64,000 bases of DNA from Prochilodus magdalenae (GCA_024036415.1 JAMWET010005077.1:1546001-1610000); one strand, 5' to 3'. Positions 11,201-24,935 are shown, counted from the first letter of the stretch. A program made the numbers and translations. The notes: a model not told the origin generated them from the letters alone.

Positions 11201-14200
11201 GAAGGAGAGAGATAGAGGAAAGGACACCTTCAGTGTGGAGATGTCCCTGTTGCGTCTTCGTGAATACACACTCCTCGGACGTCTTTGTAAATAAGGCAGT
11301 AACATACCCTGAGGGAGTGGGGAGGCTTTGATTAGTGTGTAGCTCGTCTTGAACTTTGTTGACCAACAGTAGATGCTGACACATGTCACTGACATTCCAT
11401 GAATGCGAGTTATCTGGCTGTCTGGTGCGGACGTCTCCTCCAGCACAATCTGCTCAGTGTATGACATACTGTCTGCGTCAACAGCAAAGTCATGCTTTCA
11501 GCCAACAGGGTGGAAAGAAAGCCACTGAAATGACAATATGAGAGTTATTTATCATATTGTTTTCTGTGGTATCTTTTCCCTAGTTGTGGCTGCTGAAGAT
11601 TCAAGAGTGGAAGGGGCTGTCCAGCCATGGAGTGGGGGGATTCCCAAAGGCTGTGTCAGTCTATTTGTATAACGCACACTGAGACTGTTGCAAGCGAGAG
11701 AACATTGACGGACGAAAACGCAAAAAGGATATAGAATTCTAAATCTATCAAACACACGAGACTATGGTGCTGAGCTACAGGATACTTTGTTACATGACCA
11801 AAACATTTATTTTTGTGAGACACCTGAAACCAAGAACCCAGCCATGTGTCCCTAAATGAAGAGTTACATCGCATGCACCTCCATGTTAGCCATCATCATG
11901 TGAGCTCTCCTTGTGCTACCATTTTTCTATTTTCTTATAAAACCTTCACAAGGCGCCATTTATTATTGAGCTGTGATTTTGACCATGCCAGCACGTTAAG
12001 GTTGCTATTCAGAAAGGTGAGCGCTACTTCTTGTTTTGTATAGCCTCATTAAAACATGACTAATGCATGACTACTATTCTTATTTTTGTGTTAGTAACCA
12101 GATACTAGTTAGTAACCTAAATAAAAATCTACACAATTTGGGGTATATAAAATTTTTTGGCAATCCAGCAGCAAAAAATGTGTAGATTCTGACTTGATTT
12201 TGATGAAAATCACAAATAAGAACACTGGTGAATGACCAAGTCTTTGTGAACATCACGTGGCATTTCTTCCTCAGACCAGTTGGTGAAGGAGACCTATACT
12301 TTTGTTTAAAAATAAGCAACAACAGCACTGAGGAATGACATTATTAATTGAAAGTAGCAGATTAAATGACAGAAATAGACATGTTTTTTGCTGCTTGTTA
12401 TTAATTTTATTTATTTTTAATTTTTTTTATTAAATTAATTTTTAACATTAATTTTTAAAGTCATATTTGCTAGTTTTAGGTCAGGATGCCTCTCTGGATT
12501 TGTCTACTTTGTTATCTCATCGAACTAATACATGTTCCTAAATGATTTTAAGCCTGAATTTTATTCTTTATAGAAGCAATTAACTTATCTAGAAGACCTT
12601 AAAGCAGCACTGTGCATGATTCTCTGTTAAAAGTAAATGGGGCAACATGATTGGGTCAGGAGGGAAAACAACACTAAAATATGGCGTCTGTGTGCTATTG
12701 AGAATCACCCTGTAAAGCCTGAGAGGCATTGGGTCGGATCTCCCCATAAATCTTTATGCATTAACTTGACACACACAGGCTCAAAAGGAAGGTTTGGCTC
12801 AGGGTTTCGGTCTCAGATGCAAGAGCAACATTATGCTGATGAAAACATGATGACAATAGTAAATGACTCACTTACATTCTTGGAAGACACATCCCTCACC
12901 AAGTTCACCGTGGTCTCTTTGAATACTGCTTCAACACAATGGCAAACGTCATTTTTGGTTCACTTGGGAGCACGTCCAAAGCACGACCCAAGTTACAAAA
13001 CGTTCTTTTACTTATAATGGTCTCCAGGTCCCTAAGTCTTATGTAGTGCAGCTTTAACCTCTCATGCATCTCATTTAAAAAATAATTAACTAAATTGTAA
13101 ATGAGAGCCATCTACTGAAAGGTTCCTTAGGGAGCAAAAATTGGTTCTGCTATTGTGCCTAAGAACATTTTGGCATATTTCATTTATACGAGGGCATGAG
13201 CAATGCTCCTCCAGGGCCTCGGTGTGATGTACGGGACAAGCTTAGTGTTTACTGGACCACACAGTATTGGCCAAGGCTTAGACTATACATGCAATTAAAC
13301 AAGACAGTCCAGTGCAGTACACTAAATTACAACACACGAGTGATAAACTAGGCTCTTTGGCGAGAAATCTGGAACAAAGAGGCCTTCCAGAGAATCTCTC
13401 AGTGTGTCTGAATGTTTGACACATTGAATGAGTCTTAGAGCTGCGTCCTCATGGCGAGTTTGGTCCAGATAGGGCCCTTATGAATGATCTGTCACAGGGG
13501 AACACAGACAGGCGGAAAGAAGGACAGGCACATCTGTGAGCCCGTAGTATGACTGGACCATCTGACCTGCACCTGTCTGATCTGCAGCTTCCCATAGGAA
13601 TACATGTAGACTGACTTTCTTTACTGCTTCACCCATAGAGGAGGAGAAAGTCCTCTGGGAAAACAGCTGTAGAAGTGTGGGAATCTGCCAGCCGAGTGGA
13701 ATATCGGCAAGGTCATGTCATGGATTTGAGCACTGAGCATTATCCCCAGATTGCAGTGCTGTGTGACCTGTATTTTGAAAACATGGACCAGACTACATGT
13801 ACGCCTTTGACATCCAACTTGACCAGCCCCCACTTTGCATTAAGCAGCTGGACAGAAACGTCATGCTGAGGGCTTTTTTGCCGCCGAACTATTACAACAT
13901 CAACAGTCTGTGTTTTTGATAGTATTATCGAACATACTGGACAGAAAACTACACCCTCCTCTGAACTGTTACCATGAGTCCCGCAGTGCTGTAGTTCCTT
14001 CTGCTACTGTTGCAATGTGCTGATATGCTTAACACGCTTTGGGCAAGCTTAACAAGCAAGAAGAAGATCCTCTGTGACCTTACCACCAACCCTCATCCGT
14101 CACATTATTCATTGTGTGATGGCGACCTTTGAACTGCAACTTCAGCTATTCTGAACACAGATATAGCCTACAATAACTCCATAGAGAGAAATAGAAAGAG

Positions 14201-14950
14201 GGACAAAATGAATGTGCATTATTTGAGCTGACACAATCCTGCACGACAACAAACTACAACATCAACAAATATATTGCATAAATAATGACTCATTCTAAAA
14301 TGTAATTGAACCAGTGTGGTGCTGGAAACCTGATGTTTACTCCCCACTAACTAATACTAGATTCCAAAAGTGATACAAGTCATTAAGTCAGGGATTAGAC
14401 AGGGATAAGGCAGGGATACATTTACCACAAATGATTCAGTGGTTGTATGAGCCCATAATTTGTATTCATATTAAATATTTAGGCCCTGTAAATACAGAAA
14501 AAGCTAAAGCCCAAATCCAGACCCTTTACACACCCCTGGGCTAGCTTCAGTTCTGAAGAGACAGAGGTGGCTGCTATCGACACATGCCATATGTCATATA
14601 TGAACGGCTGAAGAAGAGATGCAGTTTTAAAAAAAGATGCCTATACAAATCAGATAACCTGGTAGTACAATTCAAGTTCCGTAACCCAACCCACCTGCCC
14701 GCTGCCCCCTTGCTTTTTTAGTCCCTGAGGTTCCATGTATCTTAAAATGATGATGTTATGGACCCACTTGACACTTGCTAATTCACAGTTAAAAATAAAT
14801 GCTTTTCTGAGGATAGCTCTAGAGGATGTCTGGTCACCCTATCTTATCTGTAAAACTAGACAAACGTCTGTCACACAGTTAGAACCAGTAGCAGCCGCCA
14901 TCTTGAAGCCTATATCAGAACCACACAAGCACATTCAAGTGTGCATTTCA
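8226..14950. other. gna12 intron segment; no gene recognised
   Basis: No supported exon is seen over about 6.7 kb. At about 10600-10670 the minus strand resembles the end of a common fish hAT-like repeat (TTAGAGCTGAACGATACTGG). A short tandem doubling of ATAGACTAATAT lies near 9271-9292. The remainder is A/T-rich and unrecognised. The open frames present (for example 12637-13017) show no domain and no splice context that I trust. Confidence 0.45.
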
Positions 14951-15208
14951 GATATCGTCGCTGTCCAATGGAAAACATGTATTTCCACTTTTGATGATTT
15001 TGTCTTTTATGTATCATTTGATCACGAGTTGCCGTTTACACTGTGTGGGAATTTCATGATGAATGGACCAAAAGAAATGGCCCAAAGATCACGTGGAAAA
15101 AGTCTGGTTTCATTGACTTACATTAGAATTAAATTGGGTTTTGGCCTCTCCTGTGAAGTTGCTAGATACTTGTTTTTCTTGGGACAGCGACGATATGCAG
15201 TTTGCACT
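14951..15208 (+). repeat. Dispersed repeat family, copy 1
   Basis: This shares a series of blocks with 17475-17722, and more weakly with 34853-35065. The blocks are a start like CGCTGTCCAATGGAAAACAT, then GTATCATTTGA, GCCGTTTACACTGTGTG, AATGGCCCA, and a run ending in GATACTTGTTTTTC. No protein or RNA gene identity is evident. It is probably a degraded interspersed element. The open frame covering it (14735-15307) is attributed to the repeat rather than to a gene. Confidence 0.55.
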
Positions 15209-17474
15209 GGGAACAGAGCTATTGGTGCATTTCTGGTGCTCTTATGCATACTGATAAGCGGGCATAAGCGATTCAGTATTAGTTTTTTTTTTATAGCTAA
15301 AATTTGAAAGAAGCTACTTTTAATTCTTTAACTCTTTACTTAAGATGATTATCTAAGATTAAGCTGTCATTATTAATCACTCTACTGACACACAGGAAGA
15401 AATACACAGGTAACAACTTCACATTACACATTCTAAGTGCTTGCAATTTCGGAATTGAGTTGGCACACCCATTTTCTGCTGATGTCACCCGATACTGACA
15501 CAGCATACACAATGATAGCGGGTAGCTATAAGCTTCCATTGCTTGTTAGCTATTTCACCCTTGTAGCTAACGGACATCACTAAAGAAGCAAAATGACTAA
15601 ACATGCTGAGCAGCTGCCGGCCATTTTAACCTGCCATTATTTTTCTTGCACACTCAGGTGCGTAGAGATCACATGACTTTTTGTTACACAGCTAACACGG
15701 CTTGTGTGATTGTTTACATATTTCAGACGTTGCGTGTGTCTTTGATATGTTTGTAAAACTCCCTGATACTCATCCGTTTTCCTTCTACTGGTCCGCTATT
15801 GGACAAACAAAATATAAGGCTATCTGCAAAGATAAAAGAGCCGGGTTTACAGTTACAGCAAGATCAACACATTTGGGAAGGCCTGCAGCGCTGGGAAGTT
15901 GCGGAGAAGGTGCCACAGCTCCATGTGGGGGATTAATAGGACTTCTCCTCTTATGTCCAAGCCAAACAATTAATCTCTCTCCAAGGAGCTGGAAATCAAG
16001 TTCTGTTTGTTTTGCGTGAGGATTATTTACATTTACTCAGAAGAGAAGCAGACCTTGTCGCTGCGAAAGAGAAACCGTGCTGCTCTCCGGACTAAACCAC
16101 AAAAGATAGGTTTCAGAAGGCCGATCGCTGCCATGTTTTTATGATGGACTTTATATTTTGAAAAAAGACTATAAAGTCATTTGAAGTTGCAGCCAGCAGA
16201 GCTATTATTTGTCTTAAGAGATTGTTAGAGTCTGCACAGTTCTCTTTCAAGTCTGGGGAATGGTTTCCTAATGATATCCTAGCATTAGCTAATGAGGAGG
16301 AAAAGCAGAGATTAAGAATTTTATTAAAAGTGATATGAAAATTCTTGCAGGAATCTGTATATGTCTCTCTCTCTCTCTCTGTCTCTCTCTCTCTGTCTCT
16401 CTCTCTCTAATATATATATAAACAGCTTTTCTAACTTACAGGTTGATGGTTGACATTTTTTAAGCAATTTTAGGCCAATGCTTGGTCTGTCCATCATGAA
16501 TATTCATTAAATTAAAAGAATAACTAGACCTTCCTCTTTTCTGAGAAGCATCTGGCACTGTGTTCATTTGAGCTGAAATTGGGAGAATTAGAATTGGCTG
16601 TATATTGTTACTATTGTTCCAGTAATGATGTCCCCCTGCTTGGTTTTATTTTCGGAGCTCTGAATATGTTTGGTTTCGAAGGCTTTCCCCCCGGCCGCGG
16701 CCTCTGTGATTAAGGTCTGTATCTGAGCTGAGGGGGTCATGGGGGGAGGACTTTTAATTGGATCATGTTTCAGCGGTCCCTCCATGTGCTGTTTATTTGG
16801 AGGAGGTCAGAATGAGCTACAGCGATATGGATCACCGCAGGGGAGGGAGGGGTTACAGCTTCCTCCTCCTCTTTTATAATCAAGCCCCTTCCTTGGCTGC
16901 ACTTGATCATCTTTCCCCTTCACTCACTTCAGGAATACCCATGGGCATGGCTTGTGTACTCTAGGCTAATGTCGCCAACTGTGGGCCGCAAGTCCGCGGC
17001 CATGTTCTTTCCCACACTCACTGCAGGCCTGTCAGGCCTTAGCTGGTCCGGTGGGATGGAGAAGCAGTGAACTGTTTCATATACTGCACTCTCTCTCACC
17101 CGAAGCAAAGGAAGAGGAGGAGGAGGAGAAGGGGGCGAGAATAGTAGGGGATTGGAACTCAGCTCCCTTGACAGTGCTTTTCAGCGTCGCTAATGATTAG
17201 CGTCTGCTGAGAATTTCAGCTGTTATGATTCATGATTCAGTTTGATATGCTTATGTGTATTTGGAAGAGGTTCTCACCAAAAATAAAGGAGGAGATCTGA
17301 ATTCCATTTAGCAGTTAGAGTTTGTACACCTTACAAAATACTAAAACCTGCAAATAAATACTCGCAAAATACTAAACCAGAACCATGACTGAAATCTGAT
17401 AACACTTCTCAGAAAGAATAGCTTATTTTGCTGAGAAGACCTAAATGCAGATAAACAGGAGAAACAAGTGCTAC
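15209..17474. other. gna12 intron segment with a (CT)n tract
   Basis: No supported exon. A (CT)n microsatellite with a few interruptions spans about 16363-16420 and is followed by a short (AT)n. The interval 16640-17160 is somewhat GC-richer, with purine-rich GAGGAGGAGG near 17110, but has no recognisable coding content. Confidence 0.45.
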
Positions 17475-17722
17475 GTATCTTCACTGTCCAATGTATCTCC
17501 ATGTTTGTTGATTTTTGCATTTGTGTATCATTTGAACACAGCAGCCGCCATTTACACCGTGTGAAACTTTCATTATGAATGCACCAACAGAAATGGCCCA
17601 TATCTGCTTGGAAATAACTCTAGTTGCATTAATATTAAATGAGGTTTTGTCCTTTCCTGTAAAGATGCCATTTTGGAGATACTTGTTTTCCATTGAATAA
17701 TGACAATATGCACTGTGCTGCA
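17475..17722 (+). repeat. Dispersed repeat family, copy 2
   Basis: This aligns by eye with 14951-15208 through ordered blocks: CACTGTCCAATG, TGTGTATCATTTGAACACAG, GCCGCCATTTACACCGTGTG, AATGGCCCATA and GAGATACTTGTTTTCCATTG. Spacing between blocks is similar in the two copies. No coding function is evident. Confidence 0.55.
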
Positions 17723-20700
17723 GAATGCCCTGTTCTGTCCATGACTAACTAACAACGTCTAGCTTTTATGTGGCAGTGCTTTAAAGAAGGTAATTTCAGA
17801 CTCTGTTGGATGTGAATCCACAGAATTTAGACACATGCTTTGCTGGTGTGGCTGCTTGGCTGAACAAACAAAGGAAGAAATGAATGAAGCTCCAGCATAG
17901 GCAGACATGCAGAAAAAGAACAGATGAGCTAGCAGGTTTTGCTAGCTGTAAGGTTTTGCCCACTACATTGCTCAAACTCTAAAAGGCTCTGGCGAATGCA
18001 GTTTTGTTGTCTACATCAGCCTTGTGTTTGGTGAGGTTAAAGCGGATCTAAGCTTTACCCATGTTTGGGACTGCTAAATATACATCAGCAATTTATTAAA
18101 TATTGGAAAGTTATTCAAAGAGCAAAACTTTGTACATGTGTACTGCTTGCCCACCAAGAGCAAGATTTAAGTAGGAAATCATGGATTTATCTTCACCCTT
18201 AACAAACAGCACAGTGTGCACTCATATGTCACTGAATTTAGAATGGAATATACCAATATTAGCTCAGTAGTAGGCTCCAGTATATTCTGATGTGCATTAA
18301 TTGTTGAAAGCTTTATTTTAATATATGTTGTTTACTTTTTGAGGCCTGGACAAGGCAAAGCATTGGTTAGCAGGCTAGCCTGTTATCTGTGTTACACTTT
18401 CACAGCAGCAGCAACCCATGTACGAGTGTAATTACCTGGCATTTGAGCGTGTGTGTTTACAATGCTCCATCCTCAGCTGACCCCCTCACAGCCTCGCAGC
18501 ACAGCAGCGAACATCAGAAAACAGATACTGCCAGATTTTTGAAATTCCTCACTCATGTTTAACGCTAGCAAAAAACAAACCCAGATATATGTATCGTATG
18601 CATTTTTTTATAACTGAAAGTGAGAGGGTGAAGTGACAGAAAGCAGGTTCTGCAGACATTTATGTATATGCAGTCAGGAGTACAGGTAATTTTGCTCAGT
18701 GATGCATCAGGTACATCAGGAGGAGGGAAAACGATCTAAGATATTATAATTGCTCCACCCGGTGCATCACATAGACACAGCCGAATGACCTGAGATGGTA
18801 ATTATAAGCAGGAAGACGTCGGTGCACTGTGATCAAATATTACAGAGAAAGAAGAATTTTGTTTTTGAATTTTGAATCATATGACACAATGAATCGTGCT
18901 TGATGTGACAAGTGGCACAAACTAACAAGGTAAAAGTCCATTTGGATTTCAGGTTGCCTTTAATCAAATAGGAACTGCAGCACATTTTACCCTTATATAA
19001 GCTTATGTAGGCATGTGCCATCTTGGTTTACTTTGTAATCTCACCAGTGTACTTTTGTCCGGTCAACTCTAATAGGAGACCAGCAGCTGAACAGGTCTCT
19101 CGCAGTGTTTTAACTCCCACAGTAACATAAGAACACACTTTGAGTTTGGGCAGGACATGCAATACCTTAGCCAAACATTATCATTTGCAATCACGTACTT
19201 GCATTAAATGTATTCTTGACCTTATGGTTGTTTCTTGGGATTGGACATGTGCACCAAGATGCAAAGAGACATGCTGTCTTCATCTCTATGTCTATCTCTA
19301 TCTAGTTCACTGTTTGTGCACTCACATCACGACTGTCAGAACGGCCCACCAGTCCATCCCTGCTGACATTGAAACTACATTATTTCTCTGATGAAGAGAA
19401 AGCAGCACAAGGTCAGGCTTGTCTTTTTTTCGGAAGGTCGAAATTAAACACTCAGGTGATTGATTTTCAATTCTAAATTAAAGTTCTACAACTCTGCTAA
19501 GGACAAGAGCAGATCTGTGCTTAAAGTACTGCAGGGCTTTGACCTCGAGCACCACTGTCCACCGAGGAGTTTAAACCTTCGATGACAGCCCCGGATTTTT
19601 ATTTTTGCAAGAGAAGAAGGAATGTTTTTACTCTGTGCACATGTTTTAAGGAGGGATTGATAAAAGCCACAGGCACTGCTATCAGATATCTGCTCGATTT
19701 CCTGCCCGTGTTGCACTAGGCCTTGATGATGTGCATGTGTGTGTGTGTGTGTGTGTGTGTGTATGAGGTTTAGGTGTGGGCCTCCAGCTTGTGGCGGAGG
19801 GGTGGCGCTGTCCTGCTAATCCTCTGTTTTCACACACAGCTGTTTCCTGTTGGGAGTATGGGCCAGGCTAGGGGCCTGTGTGCGACACGCACACATACAC
19901 ATATACACAGTACAGGACACAACTGGCTCTCGCAGACAATGCCCAGTGAAATACCAAGGCCACCATGTCTACCACCCAAACAAAAAACACACACACGTCA
20001 GGAAATAAGATTCAACACTAATTCTGAATCGCTTCTTGAGTTTCTGAGTTTGCTCACTTCTGGGTATTCCATTCTGTTATGTGACAGATCTTTAAGTGTC
20101 ATTTCTGGAAAACCAGAGGAGACGTCAAAGTTGGGCAACAAAAGTAAATTATCAGCAGTAACCGCTTATGAGGACAGCAGGCGTAATTGATTCTTGGAAG
20201 AGGTCAGTGTTGACACAGTGATCTGACTGCTATCTCTCCGTGGCTCGGAAATCTCATCAGTCTTTTTTTCAGTGTAGTGGGCTCTAGCTGGCCTTTGACC
20301 TAGTAAGAATAAACATGAGCGATGGAAATGCCCCAAACAAGAGGACGTGCCACTTTATGAACACAGTGACGTATGATATTTTACTGAGTTGGTAAAGATC
20401 AGGGTTTTTGACTGATACAGATTTTAAAGGGCGAATAATTCAGACTGTGCCAACAATGCCGACTGATATAAATTAGCATTGAGATTTTACATTATAGTTG
20501 TATACTGGCAATTAAATCAAGTACAAGAGCAGAAAGCTGCACTGGGTTTTTAGCATTACTGAGTCAGGCGAGAAAAAAAACACTGCTGCTGTGCTCGTGC
20601 CGTGAGTCAGACTGTAAAGCCTGAAATAGTCATTTAAAAGTCAGAGGGGGCGGAGCTTGCAAGAATTGTTACATATTAACATCACAATCACCGGCGTAAA

Positions 20701-20858
20701 AAGAAGGTCTGCCTCAACATTTAGGTTGAATACAGAATCAACGTTCTACTGTTAAAGAATGATGATGTGTGAAGTACGAAACACTATACAACACCTTCTG
20801 CACACTGCATGCAGTTTCACATTTCCCCCATTTTCAGTTCTACCTGTATTGCTGTGCT
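17723..20858. other. gna12 intron segment with a (TG)n tract
   Basis: No supported exon. A (TG)n microsatellite spans about 19734-19764. Short CA-rich stretches occur around 19890-20000. The remainder is unrecognised. Confidence 0.45.
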
Positions 20859-21232
20859 CAGAGGTGGGTAATAACTAGTGATGTACCCAAGTACTCATCC
20901 TTAAGCAAAAAAAAAGATGGATTTATACTTTCCTGATATTTTCCAGTAATAAAATTATTACTTAAGTGCATTAGTAGGTAAGGAATCTACATCTGTACTG
21001 ACTGTGGAGCTTCAGCATTTCATTATGGACCAAAAGAAGCCCAAAAAGAACAGAGTAGTGCTTTAGTTCCTGTGCTGATAGATGCCAGACGTATTAAGAA
21101 GCACCACTGCATGGTTCTAGGTTATTCTGTACTAAATTTATTTCTTTAGGAAAATACTTTAACGGTGAGTTGAGTCATTATTTACCTAAATATTAATACT
21201 TGAGTATGGGTTTAAGCTTCTCTACCCCTCTG
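20859..21232. mobile_element. Small non-autonomous DNA element, possibly hAT-like
   Basis: The interval begins CAGAGGTGGGTAATAAC and ends ...CTACCCCTCTG, so the ends are imperfect inverted repeats. It contains the ACTTAAGT and ACTTGAGTA-type blocks typical of a widespread fish repeat that starts CAGAGGTGG. It encodes no protein. I could not find a convincing 8-bp target duplication (flanks GCTGTGCT and GCTTTATA), so the superfamily call is weak. Confidence 0.45.
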
Positions 21233-22001
21233 GCTTTATAAACAGAGAGCAACTCCTTTTGGGTTTTGTTCTGTCACTGTGAAGTTCTGAGTGATGCTGC
21301 AGCCAAAACAGTCTAAAATGATGAGTGATGATTTCACCAGTACAAATGAAACCAGCAGTCATCAGTATTATATCGGCCAGGCTTGGCTTTGTTTTGGTTT
21401 GAGATTATGGATCATGTACGAAGGTTGTGAAATGCAGCGGCTATTTTAAAATGTGTTATCTAACCAAATGTAGACACTACGGGAGAGTCTCTGAGAACTA
21501 CTCCTCATTTGGCCCTTTAGGTTGTGTATGTCCTCTTTGACTGCGCCAGTGAACTGTGCTTGCTGTTTTCCTCTGTAGATGATATAGCGCTATATATCTG
21601 TCTATTTAGTTCTGCTGATGGGCGACTTTTTGTAGGAGTATTCAGCCTAATTCTCAGACAAAGATAGGAACATCCTGTTAGTTCCAGACTTTCCATTCCC
21701 GAATTAGAACAGCTTTGGAGGGCCCCCTTTCTGTTTTGCTGAGATATTTAAAAAGGACTTTTAGCAAATAAATGACATTGTAAGCATGATGGTTTTTTTG
21801 GGGGGTTTTTGTTTTTGCTGTTTGTGCTTATATGCTGTTGTCTGAAGGCAAATGATGTTCTCTGGATGGGGACTAATTTCAGTGGGAAAATAGATGTGGG
21901 CTTCACTGGAAACGGAAGCCTTTCACCTTGTTCTCAGTTCTGCGGGACAGTTTAAAATGCATTGTATGACAATTCCATTTTTGTGGTTATTTTTTTCACA
22001 G
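21233..22001. other. gna12 intron just upstream of the 51-bp exon
   Basis: This holds A/T-rich intron sequence ending in a good 3' splice site (a T-rich tract and CACAG at 21997-22001). No other feature was seen. Confidence 0.6.
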
Positions 22002-24935
22002 AGTGAATCGGTGAAGTATTTCCTGGACAACTTGGATCGGATTGGACAGCTGGTGAGTCATAATGCCTCAGCACTTCTAAAAGGTCCTAGTTGCTTCATG
22101 ATTTCCTGTTAAACTGCGCAATGATGGATGTTTTCCAGTGCACTTCCAAAAAGCATATTTTTTCCGGTCAGTTCTTCCCAGACATATTTAAGATTATACA
22201 GTTTGTTTTGAAGATTGTAATCAGCAGAGGACCATTCTGTCTAGCCACTGTGTGCATAGCGTTCTTTGTCCGATGGCTAGGGCCATTTGTTGTCCAAATG
22301 AAATCATATTTGTGGACAGGATCAGGAGCTAAGCCTAGGACCGCACACCCTACTTGGTTGTTGGATAAAGCCAACAGTGTTCAAATGAAACCATACTAAC
22401 ACACTGAAGTCTATCGCTAGGTAGGGTGGCAGTGACAGTGTGGATATCCTGAGCATGGTGAAGACAGTCTTTCCCCTTTGACGGTGTGCTGTGGAACAGG
22501 ATTAGCAACTCTGACGCTGGGGTTGCCAGGAGCTGGGATAAGGAAACATGTCGCTTCAGTCTCAGATGAGCGCTAAAAAGTAGGAGCACTGGATGTGTTT
22601 TGTGTAAGCTGTCTTGGAAACCAAGATCGAGGCCAAGAGAGACAGTCATGTGAGAGGCTTTTTAATGGAAATGACATGGGAGACTATCTCTGCTTGCTGT
22701 TGTGTTGTAGAGACATGGTCTTGTAAAGTTGTGTGGATTTACGACCTCAGACAGGCCCTCCAGCCTCCAGGAGAACACTCTAATGCTAGTTGGATTTCAC
22801 GCAGAATTAAAACATAAACATACATTAGACATAAAAGCACTTGTGGAAGGATTTATGTTTGAACTTACTTAAAGGAACAGTTTGGTGAAAACATTGGTGC
22901 CCCAAGTTTAGTTTTTCACTGGTGCTGAGTCTAATGTAGCCAACAAGTTTGTACTCCATCTCTTAACTGTTTTCTCGCTACTTATCAATGGATGTACTGT
23001 TCATGGATCATACTGACCTATGCCATCTTCCTTAGCGTGACATTTCTAAATTTTATAATATATCTGGTAATTATAGCAATTATTTGTAATACATAATCGG
23101 AAGAATAGTTGCAGAAATAGTTGCACCCAGAAGGAATCAACCGACAGCTTGGTGGGACGTTCAATAAGCAGTGTAGCAGGACTATATGGACACAGGCCAT
23201 CAATGTCACCAAAGACTGGTGTTGTGACAGACTATCATGGAGTGACTCAGAATGGCAGTAGATCATCTTCAGTGACAAGTCCCACTTTTGTCTTGGTTGA
23301 GACAACCAACGAATTTATGGGTGGAGACCCCGTGGTCAGCGCCAAGATGAGTGGCTTGTTGTCATGCATCAGATGTCCAGAAGGTCTGGTGTCACTCCAC
23401 CTCCACCCATACCACAAAATCTGAAGAAACTATGTGAGAATATTTAAGCTGTATGGGATGGATCATCACAGGACATTGATAGCAACCTCTACATCTAGCA
23501 TGTTGCATTAGCAAACATGGCAACCTGACGCCATACGGAGAGACACTACTTCTGTGTGTAGCTCAATAAATATTGCCCATCAGTCTAAATTTATCATCAT
23601 TTATTGTTCCTGGTAACCTTTATCTTCCGTCTGAACAGCATTGCAATCTGACACTTCCTTCTGAGTGCATGTGCAATATTTAATAGCTTCATATATCCGA
23701 GAGGTTGCCTGATTTTTTAATGCTGACATATCTGTGATAAAAAGTCAAGTTGATATCAACTACTCACAGATGATGTCATGAATGAAACAATTGGAGAAAG
23801 TGACGTGCCCTGGGTTGCACTGATAGCCTTCAGGGAACCTGAGATACCAAGCCTGGAGCCGAGAAGCTCATAAGCACCAAATTTTTAGAGCTACAGAAAT
23901 TTAGAGCGTCATACTCTACAGAATTATAGGGTGTTATGCCCACTCTCCAAAAACAGACAATCTTTTCTATTATAGTAGTATATAGTATTTTTAAATATTG
24001 TAGTCTTATAGCTACAGCATTCAATATCTGATCTTTAAAGCACTGTAGATCAGTGGACAAAATGTTAGAACGAGGTCAGGTCACAGGTCAGCAGAGCATG
24101 ACACACCCTTTTTAAATAAGCCCTGGATCACATTGCTAGCTGGAAACCCCAAAATCATCAGATTTTTTTCCTGTTCTGTTCTTTCCTGACCATGTTGGTG
24201 TCATCATCAATTTATCATTAGTTGACATCTAGCTTAAAGTATCTGAGCAGTAAAGTCAACTATTTCACTAGTCAACTATTTACTGGTCTAAACTGTTGTA
24301 ACATTACTTATTACTTGATTACCTTCCTTTTCCTAAACCCTTAATGCCCTTTATGTCTTCACTAGAATTATGTCCCGAGTCGTCAGGACATCCTGCTGGC
24401 CAGGAAAGCCACCAAGGGCATTGTGGAGCACGACTTCATCATCAAAAAGATCCCCTTCAAGATGGTGGACGTGGGGGGCCAGCGATCCCAAAGGCAGAAG
24501 TGGTTCCAGTGCTTTGACGGCATCACTTCCATCCTCTTTATGGTCTCATCCAGCGAATACGACCAGGTGCTGATGGAGGACCGCCGCACCAACCGCCTGG
24601 TGGAATCCATGAACATCTTTGAGACCATCGTCAACAACAAGCTCTTCTCTAACGTCTCAATCATTCTGTTCCTCAACAAGATGGACCTGTTGGTGGAGAA
24701 AGTGACCAAGGTCAGCATTAATAAGTACTTTTCTGACTTCCGTGGAGACCCGCACCGGCTGGAGGACGTCCAGGCTTACCTGGTGCAGTGCTTTAATCGC
24801 AAGCGGCGCAACCGCAGCAAGCCCCTGTTCCACCATTTCACAACGGCCATCGACACGGAAAACATCCGCTTCGTTTTTCACGCTGTCAAGGACACCATCT
24901 TGCAGGAGAACCTCAAAGACATCATGCTGCAGTGA
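22002..24935 (+). CDS. gna12: gna12, last two coding exons (partial gene)
   Basis: Heterotrimeric G protein alpha-12 subunit, a membrane-associated GTPase that couples receptors to RhoGEFs and Rho signalling. Two coding exons are visible: 22002-22052 (51 bp, reading [17 protein letters not shown]) and 24366-24935 (189 codons plus TGA), joined in phase 0 across a GT-AG intron. The second exon starts [18 protein letters not shown], containing the switch I Arg (LLARKATKG). It then has the G3/switch II motif [12 protein letters not shown] with the catalytic Gln, the G4 motif LNKMD and the G5 motif TTAIDTEN, and ends in KDIMLQ. The wording ([28 protein letters not shown]) fits GNA12 rather than GNA13. 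About 206 of roughly 380 residues are present. Exons 1 and 2 were not found and should lie to the left. The sequence looks intact. Confidence 0.95.
22053..24365 (+). other. gna12 last intron
   Basis: The intron is bounded by GTGAGT at 22053 and an AG ending at 24365. It contains fossil copy 3 of the short Tc1-like family (about 23118-23675) and otherwise unrecognised sequence. Confidence 0.85.
23118..23675 (+). mobile_element. Tc1/mariner-like element, fossil copy 3
   Basis: The left end retains AGTTGCACCCAGAAGGAATC from the inner terminal repeat. The body shares GTGACTCAGAATGGCAGTAG, the transposase-like SDKSHF-type region in a broken frame, and TTTATCATCATTTATTGTTC with the copies at 2353 and 7440. 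The right end (ACTTCCTTCTGAGTGCA, about 23657-23673) is an eroded terminal repeat. The outer CACTCATC ends and TA flanks are lost. Confidence 0.65.

Noticed and set aside
12637..13017. 126-codon open frame in the gna12 intron
   Set aside because: No recognisable domain, Kozak support or splice context, and composition like the surrounding intron.
14735..15307. 190-codon open frame in the gna12 intron
   Set aside because: No domain is recognised. It overlaps a dispersed repeat, lacks coding character and has no splice-bounded partners.
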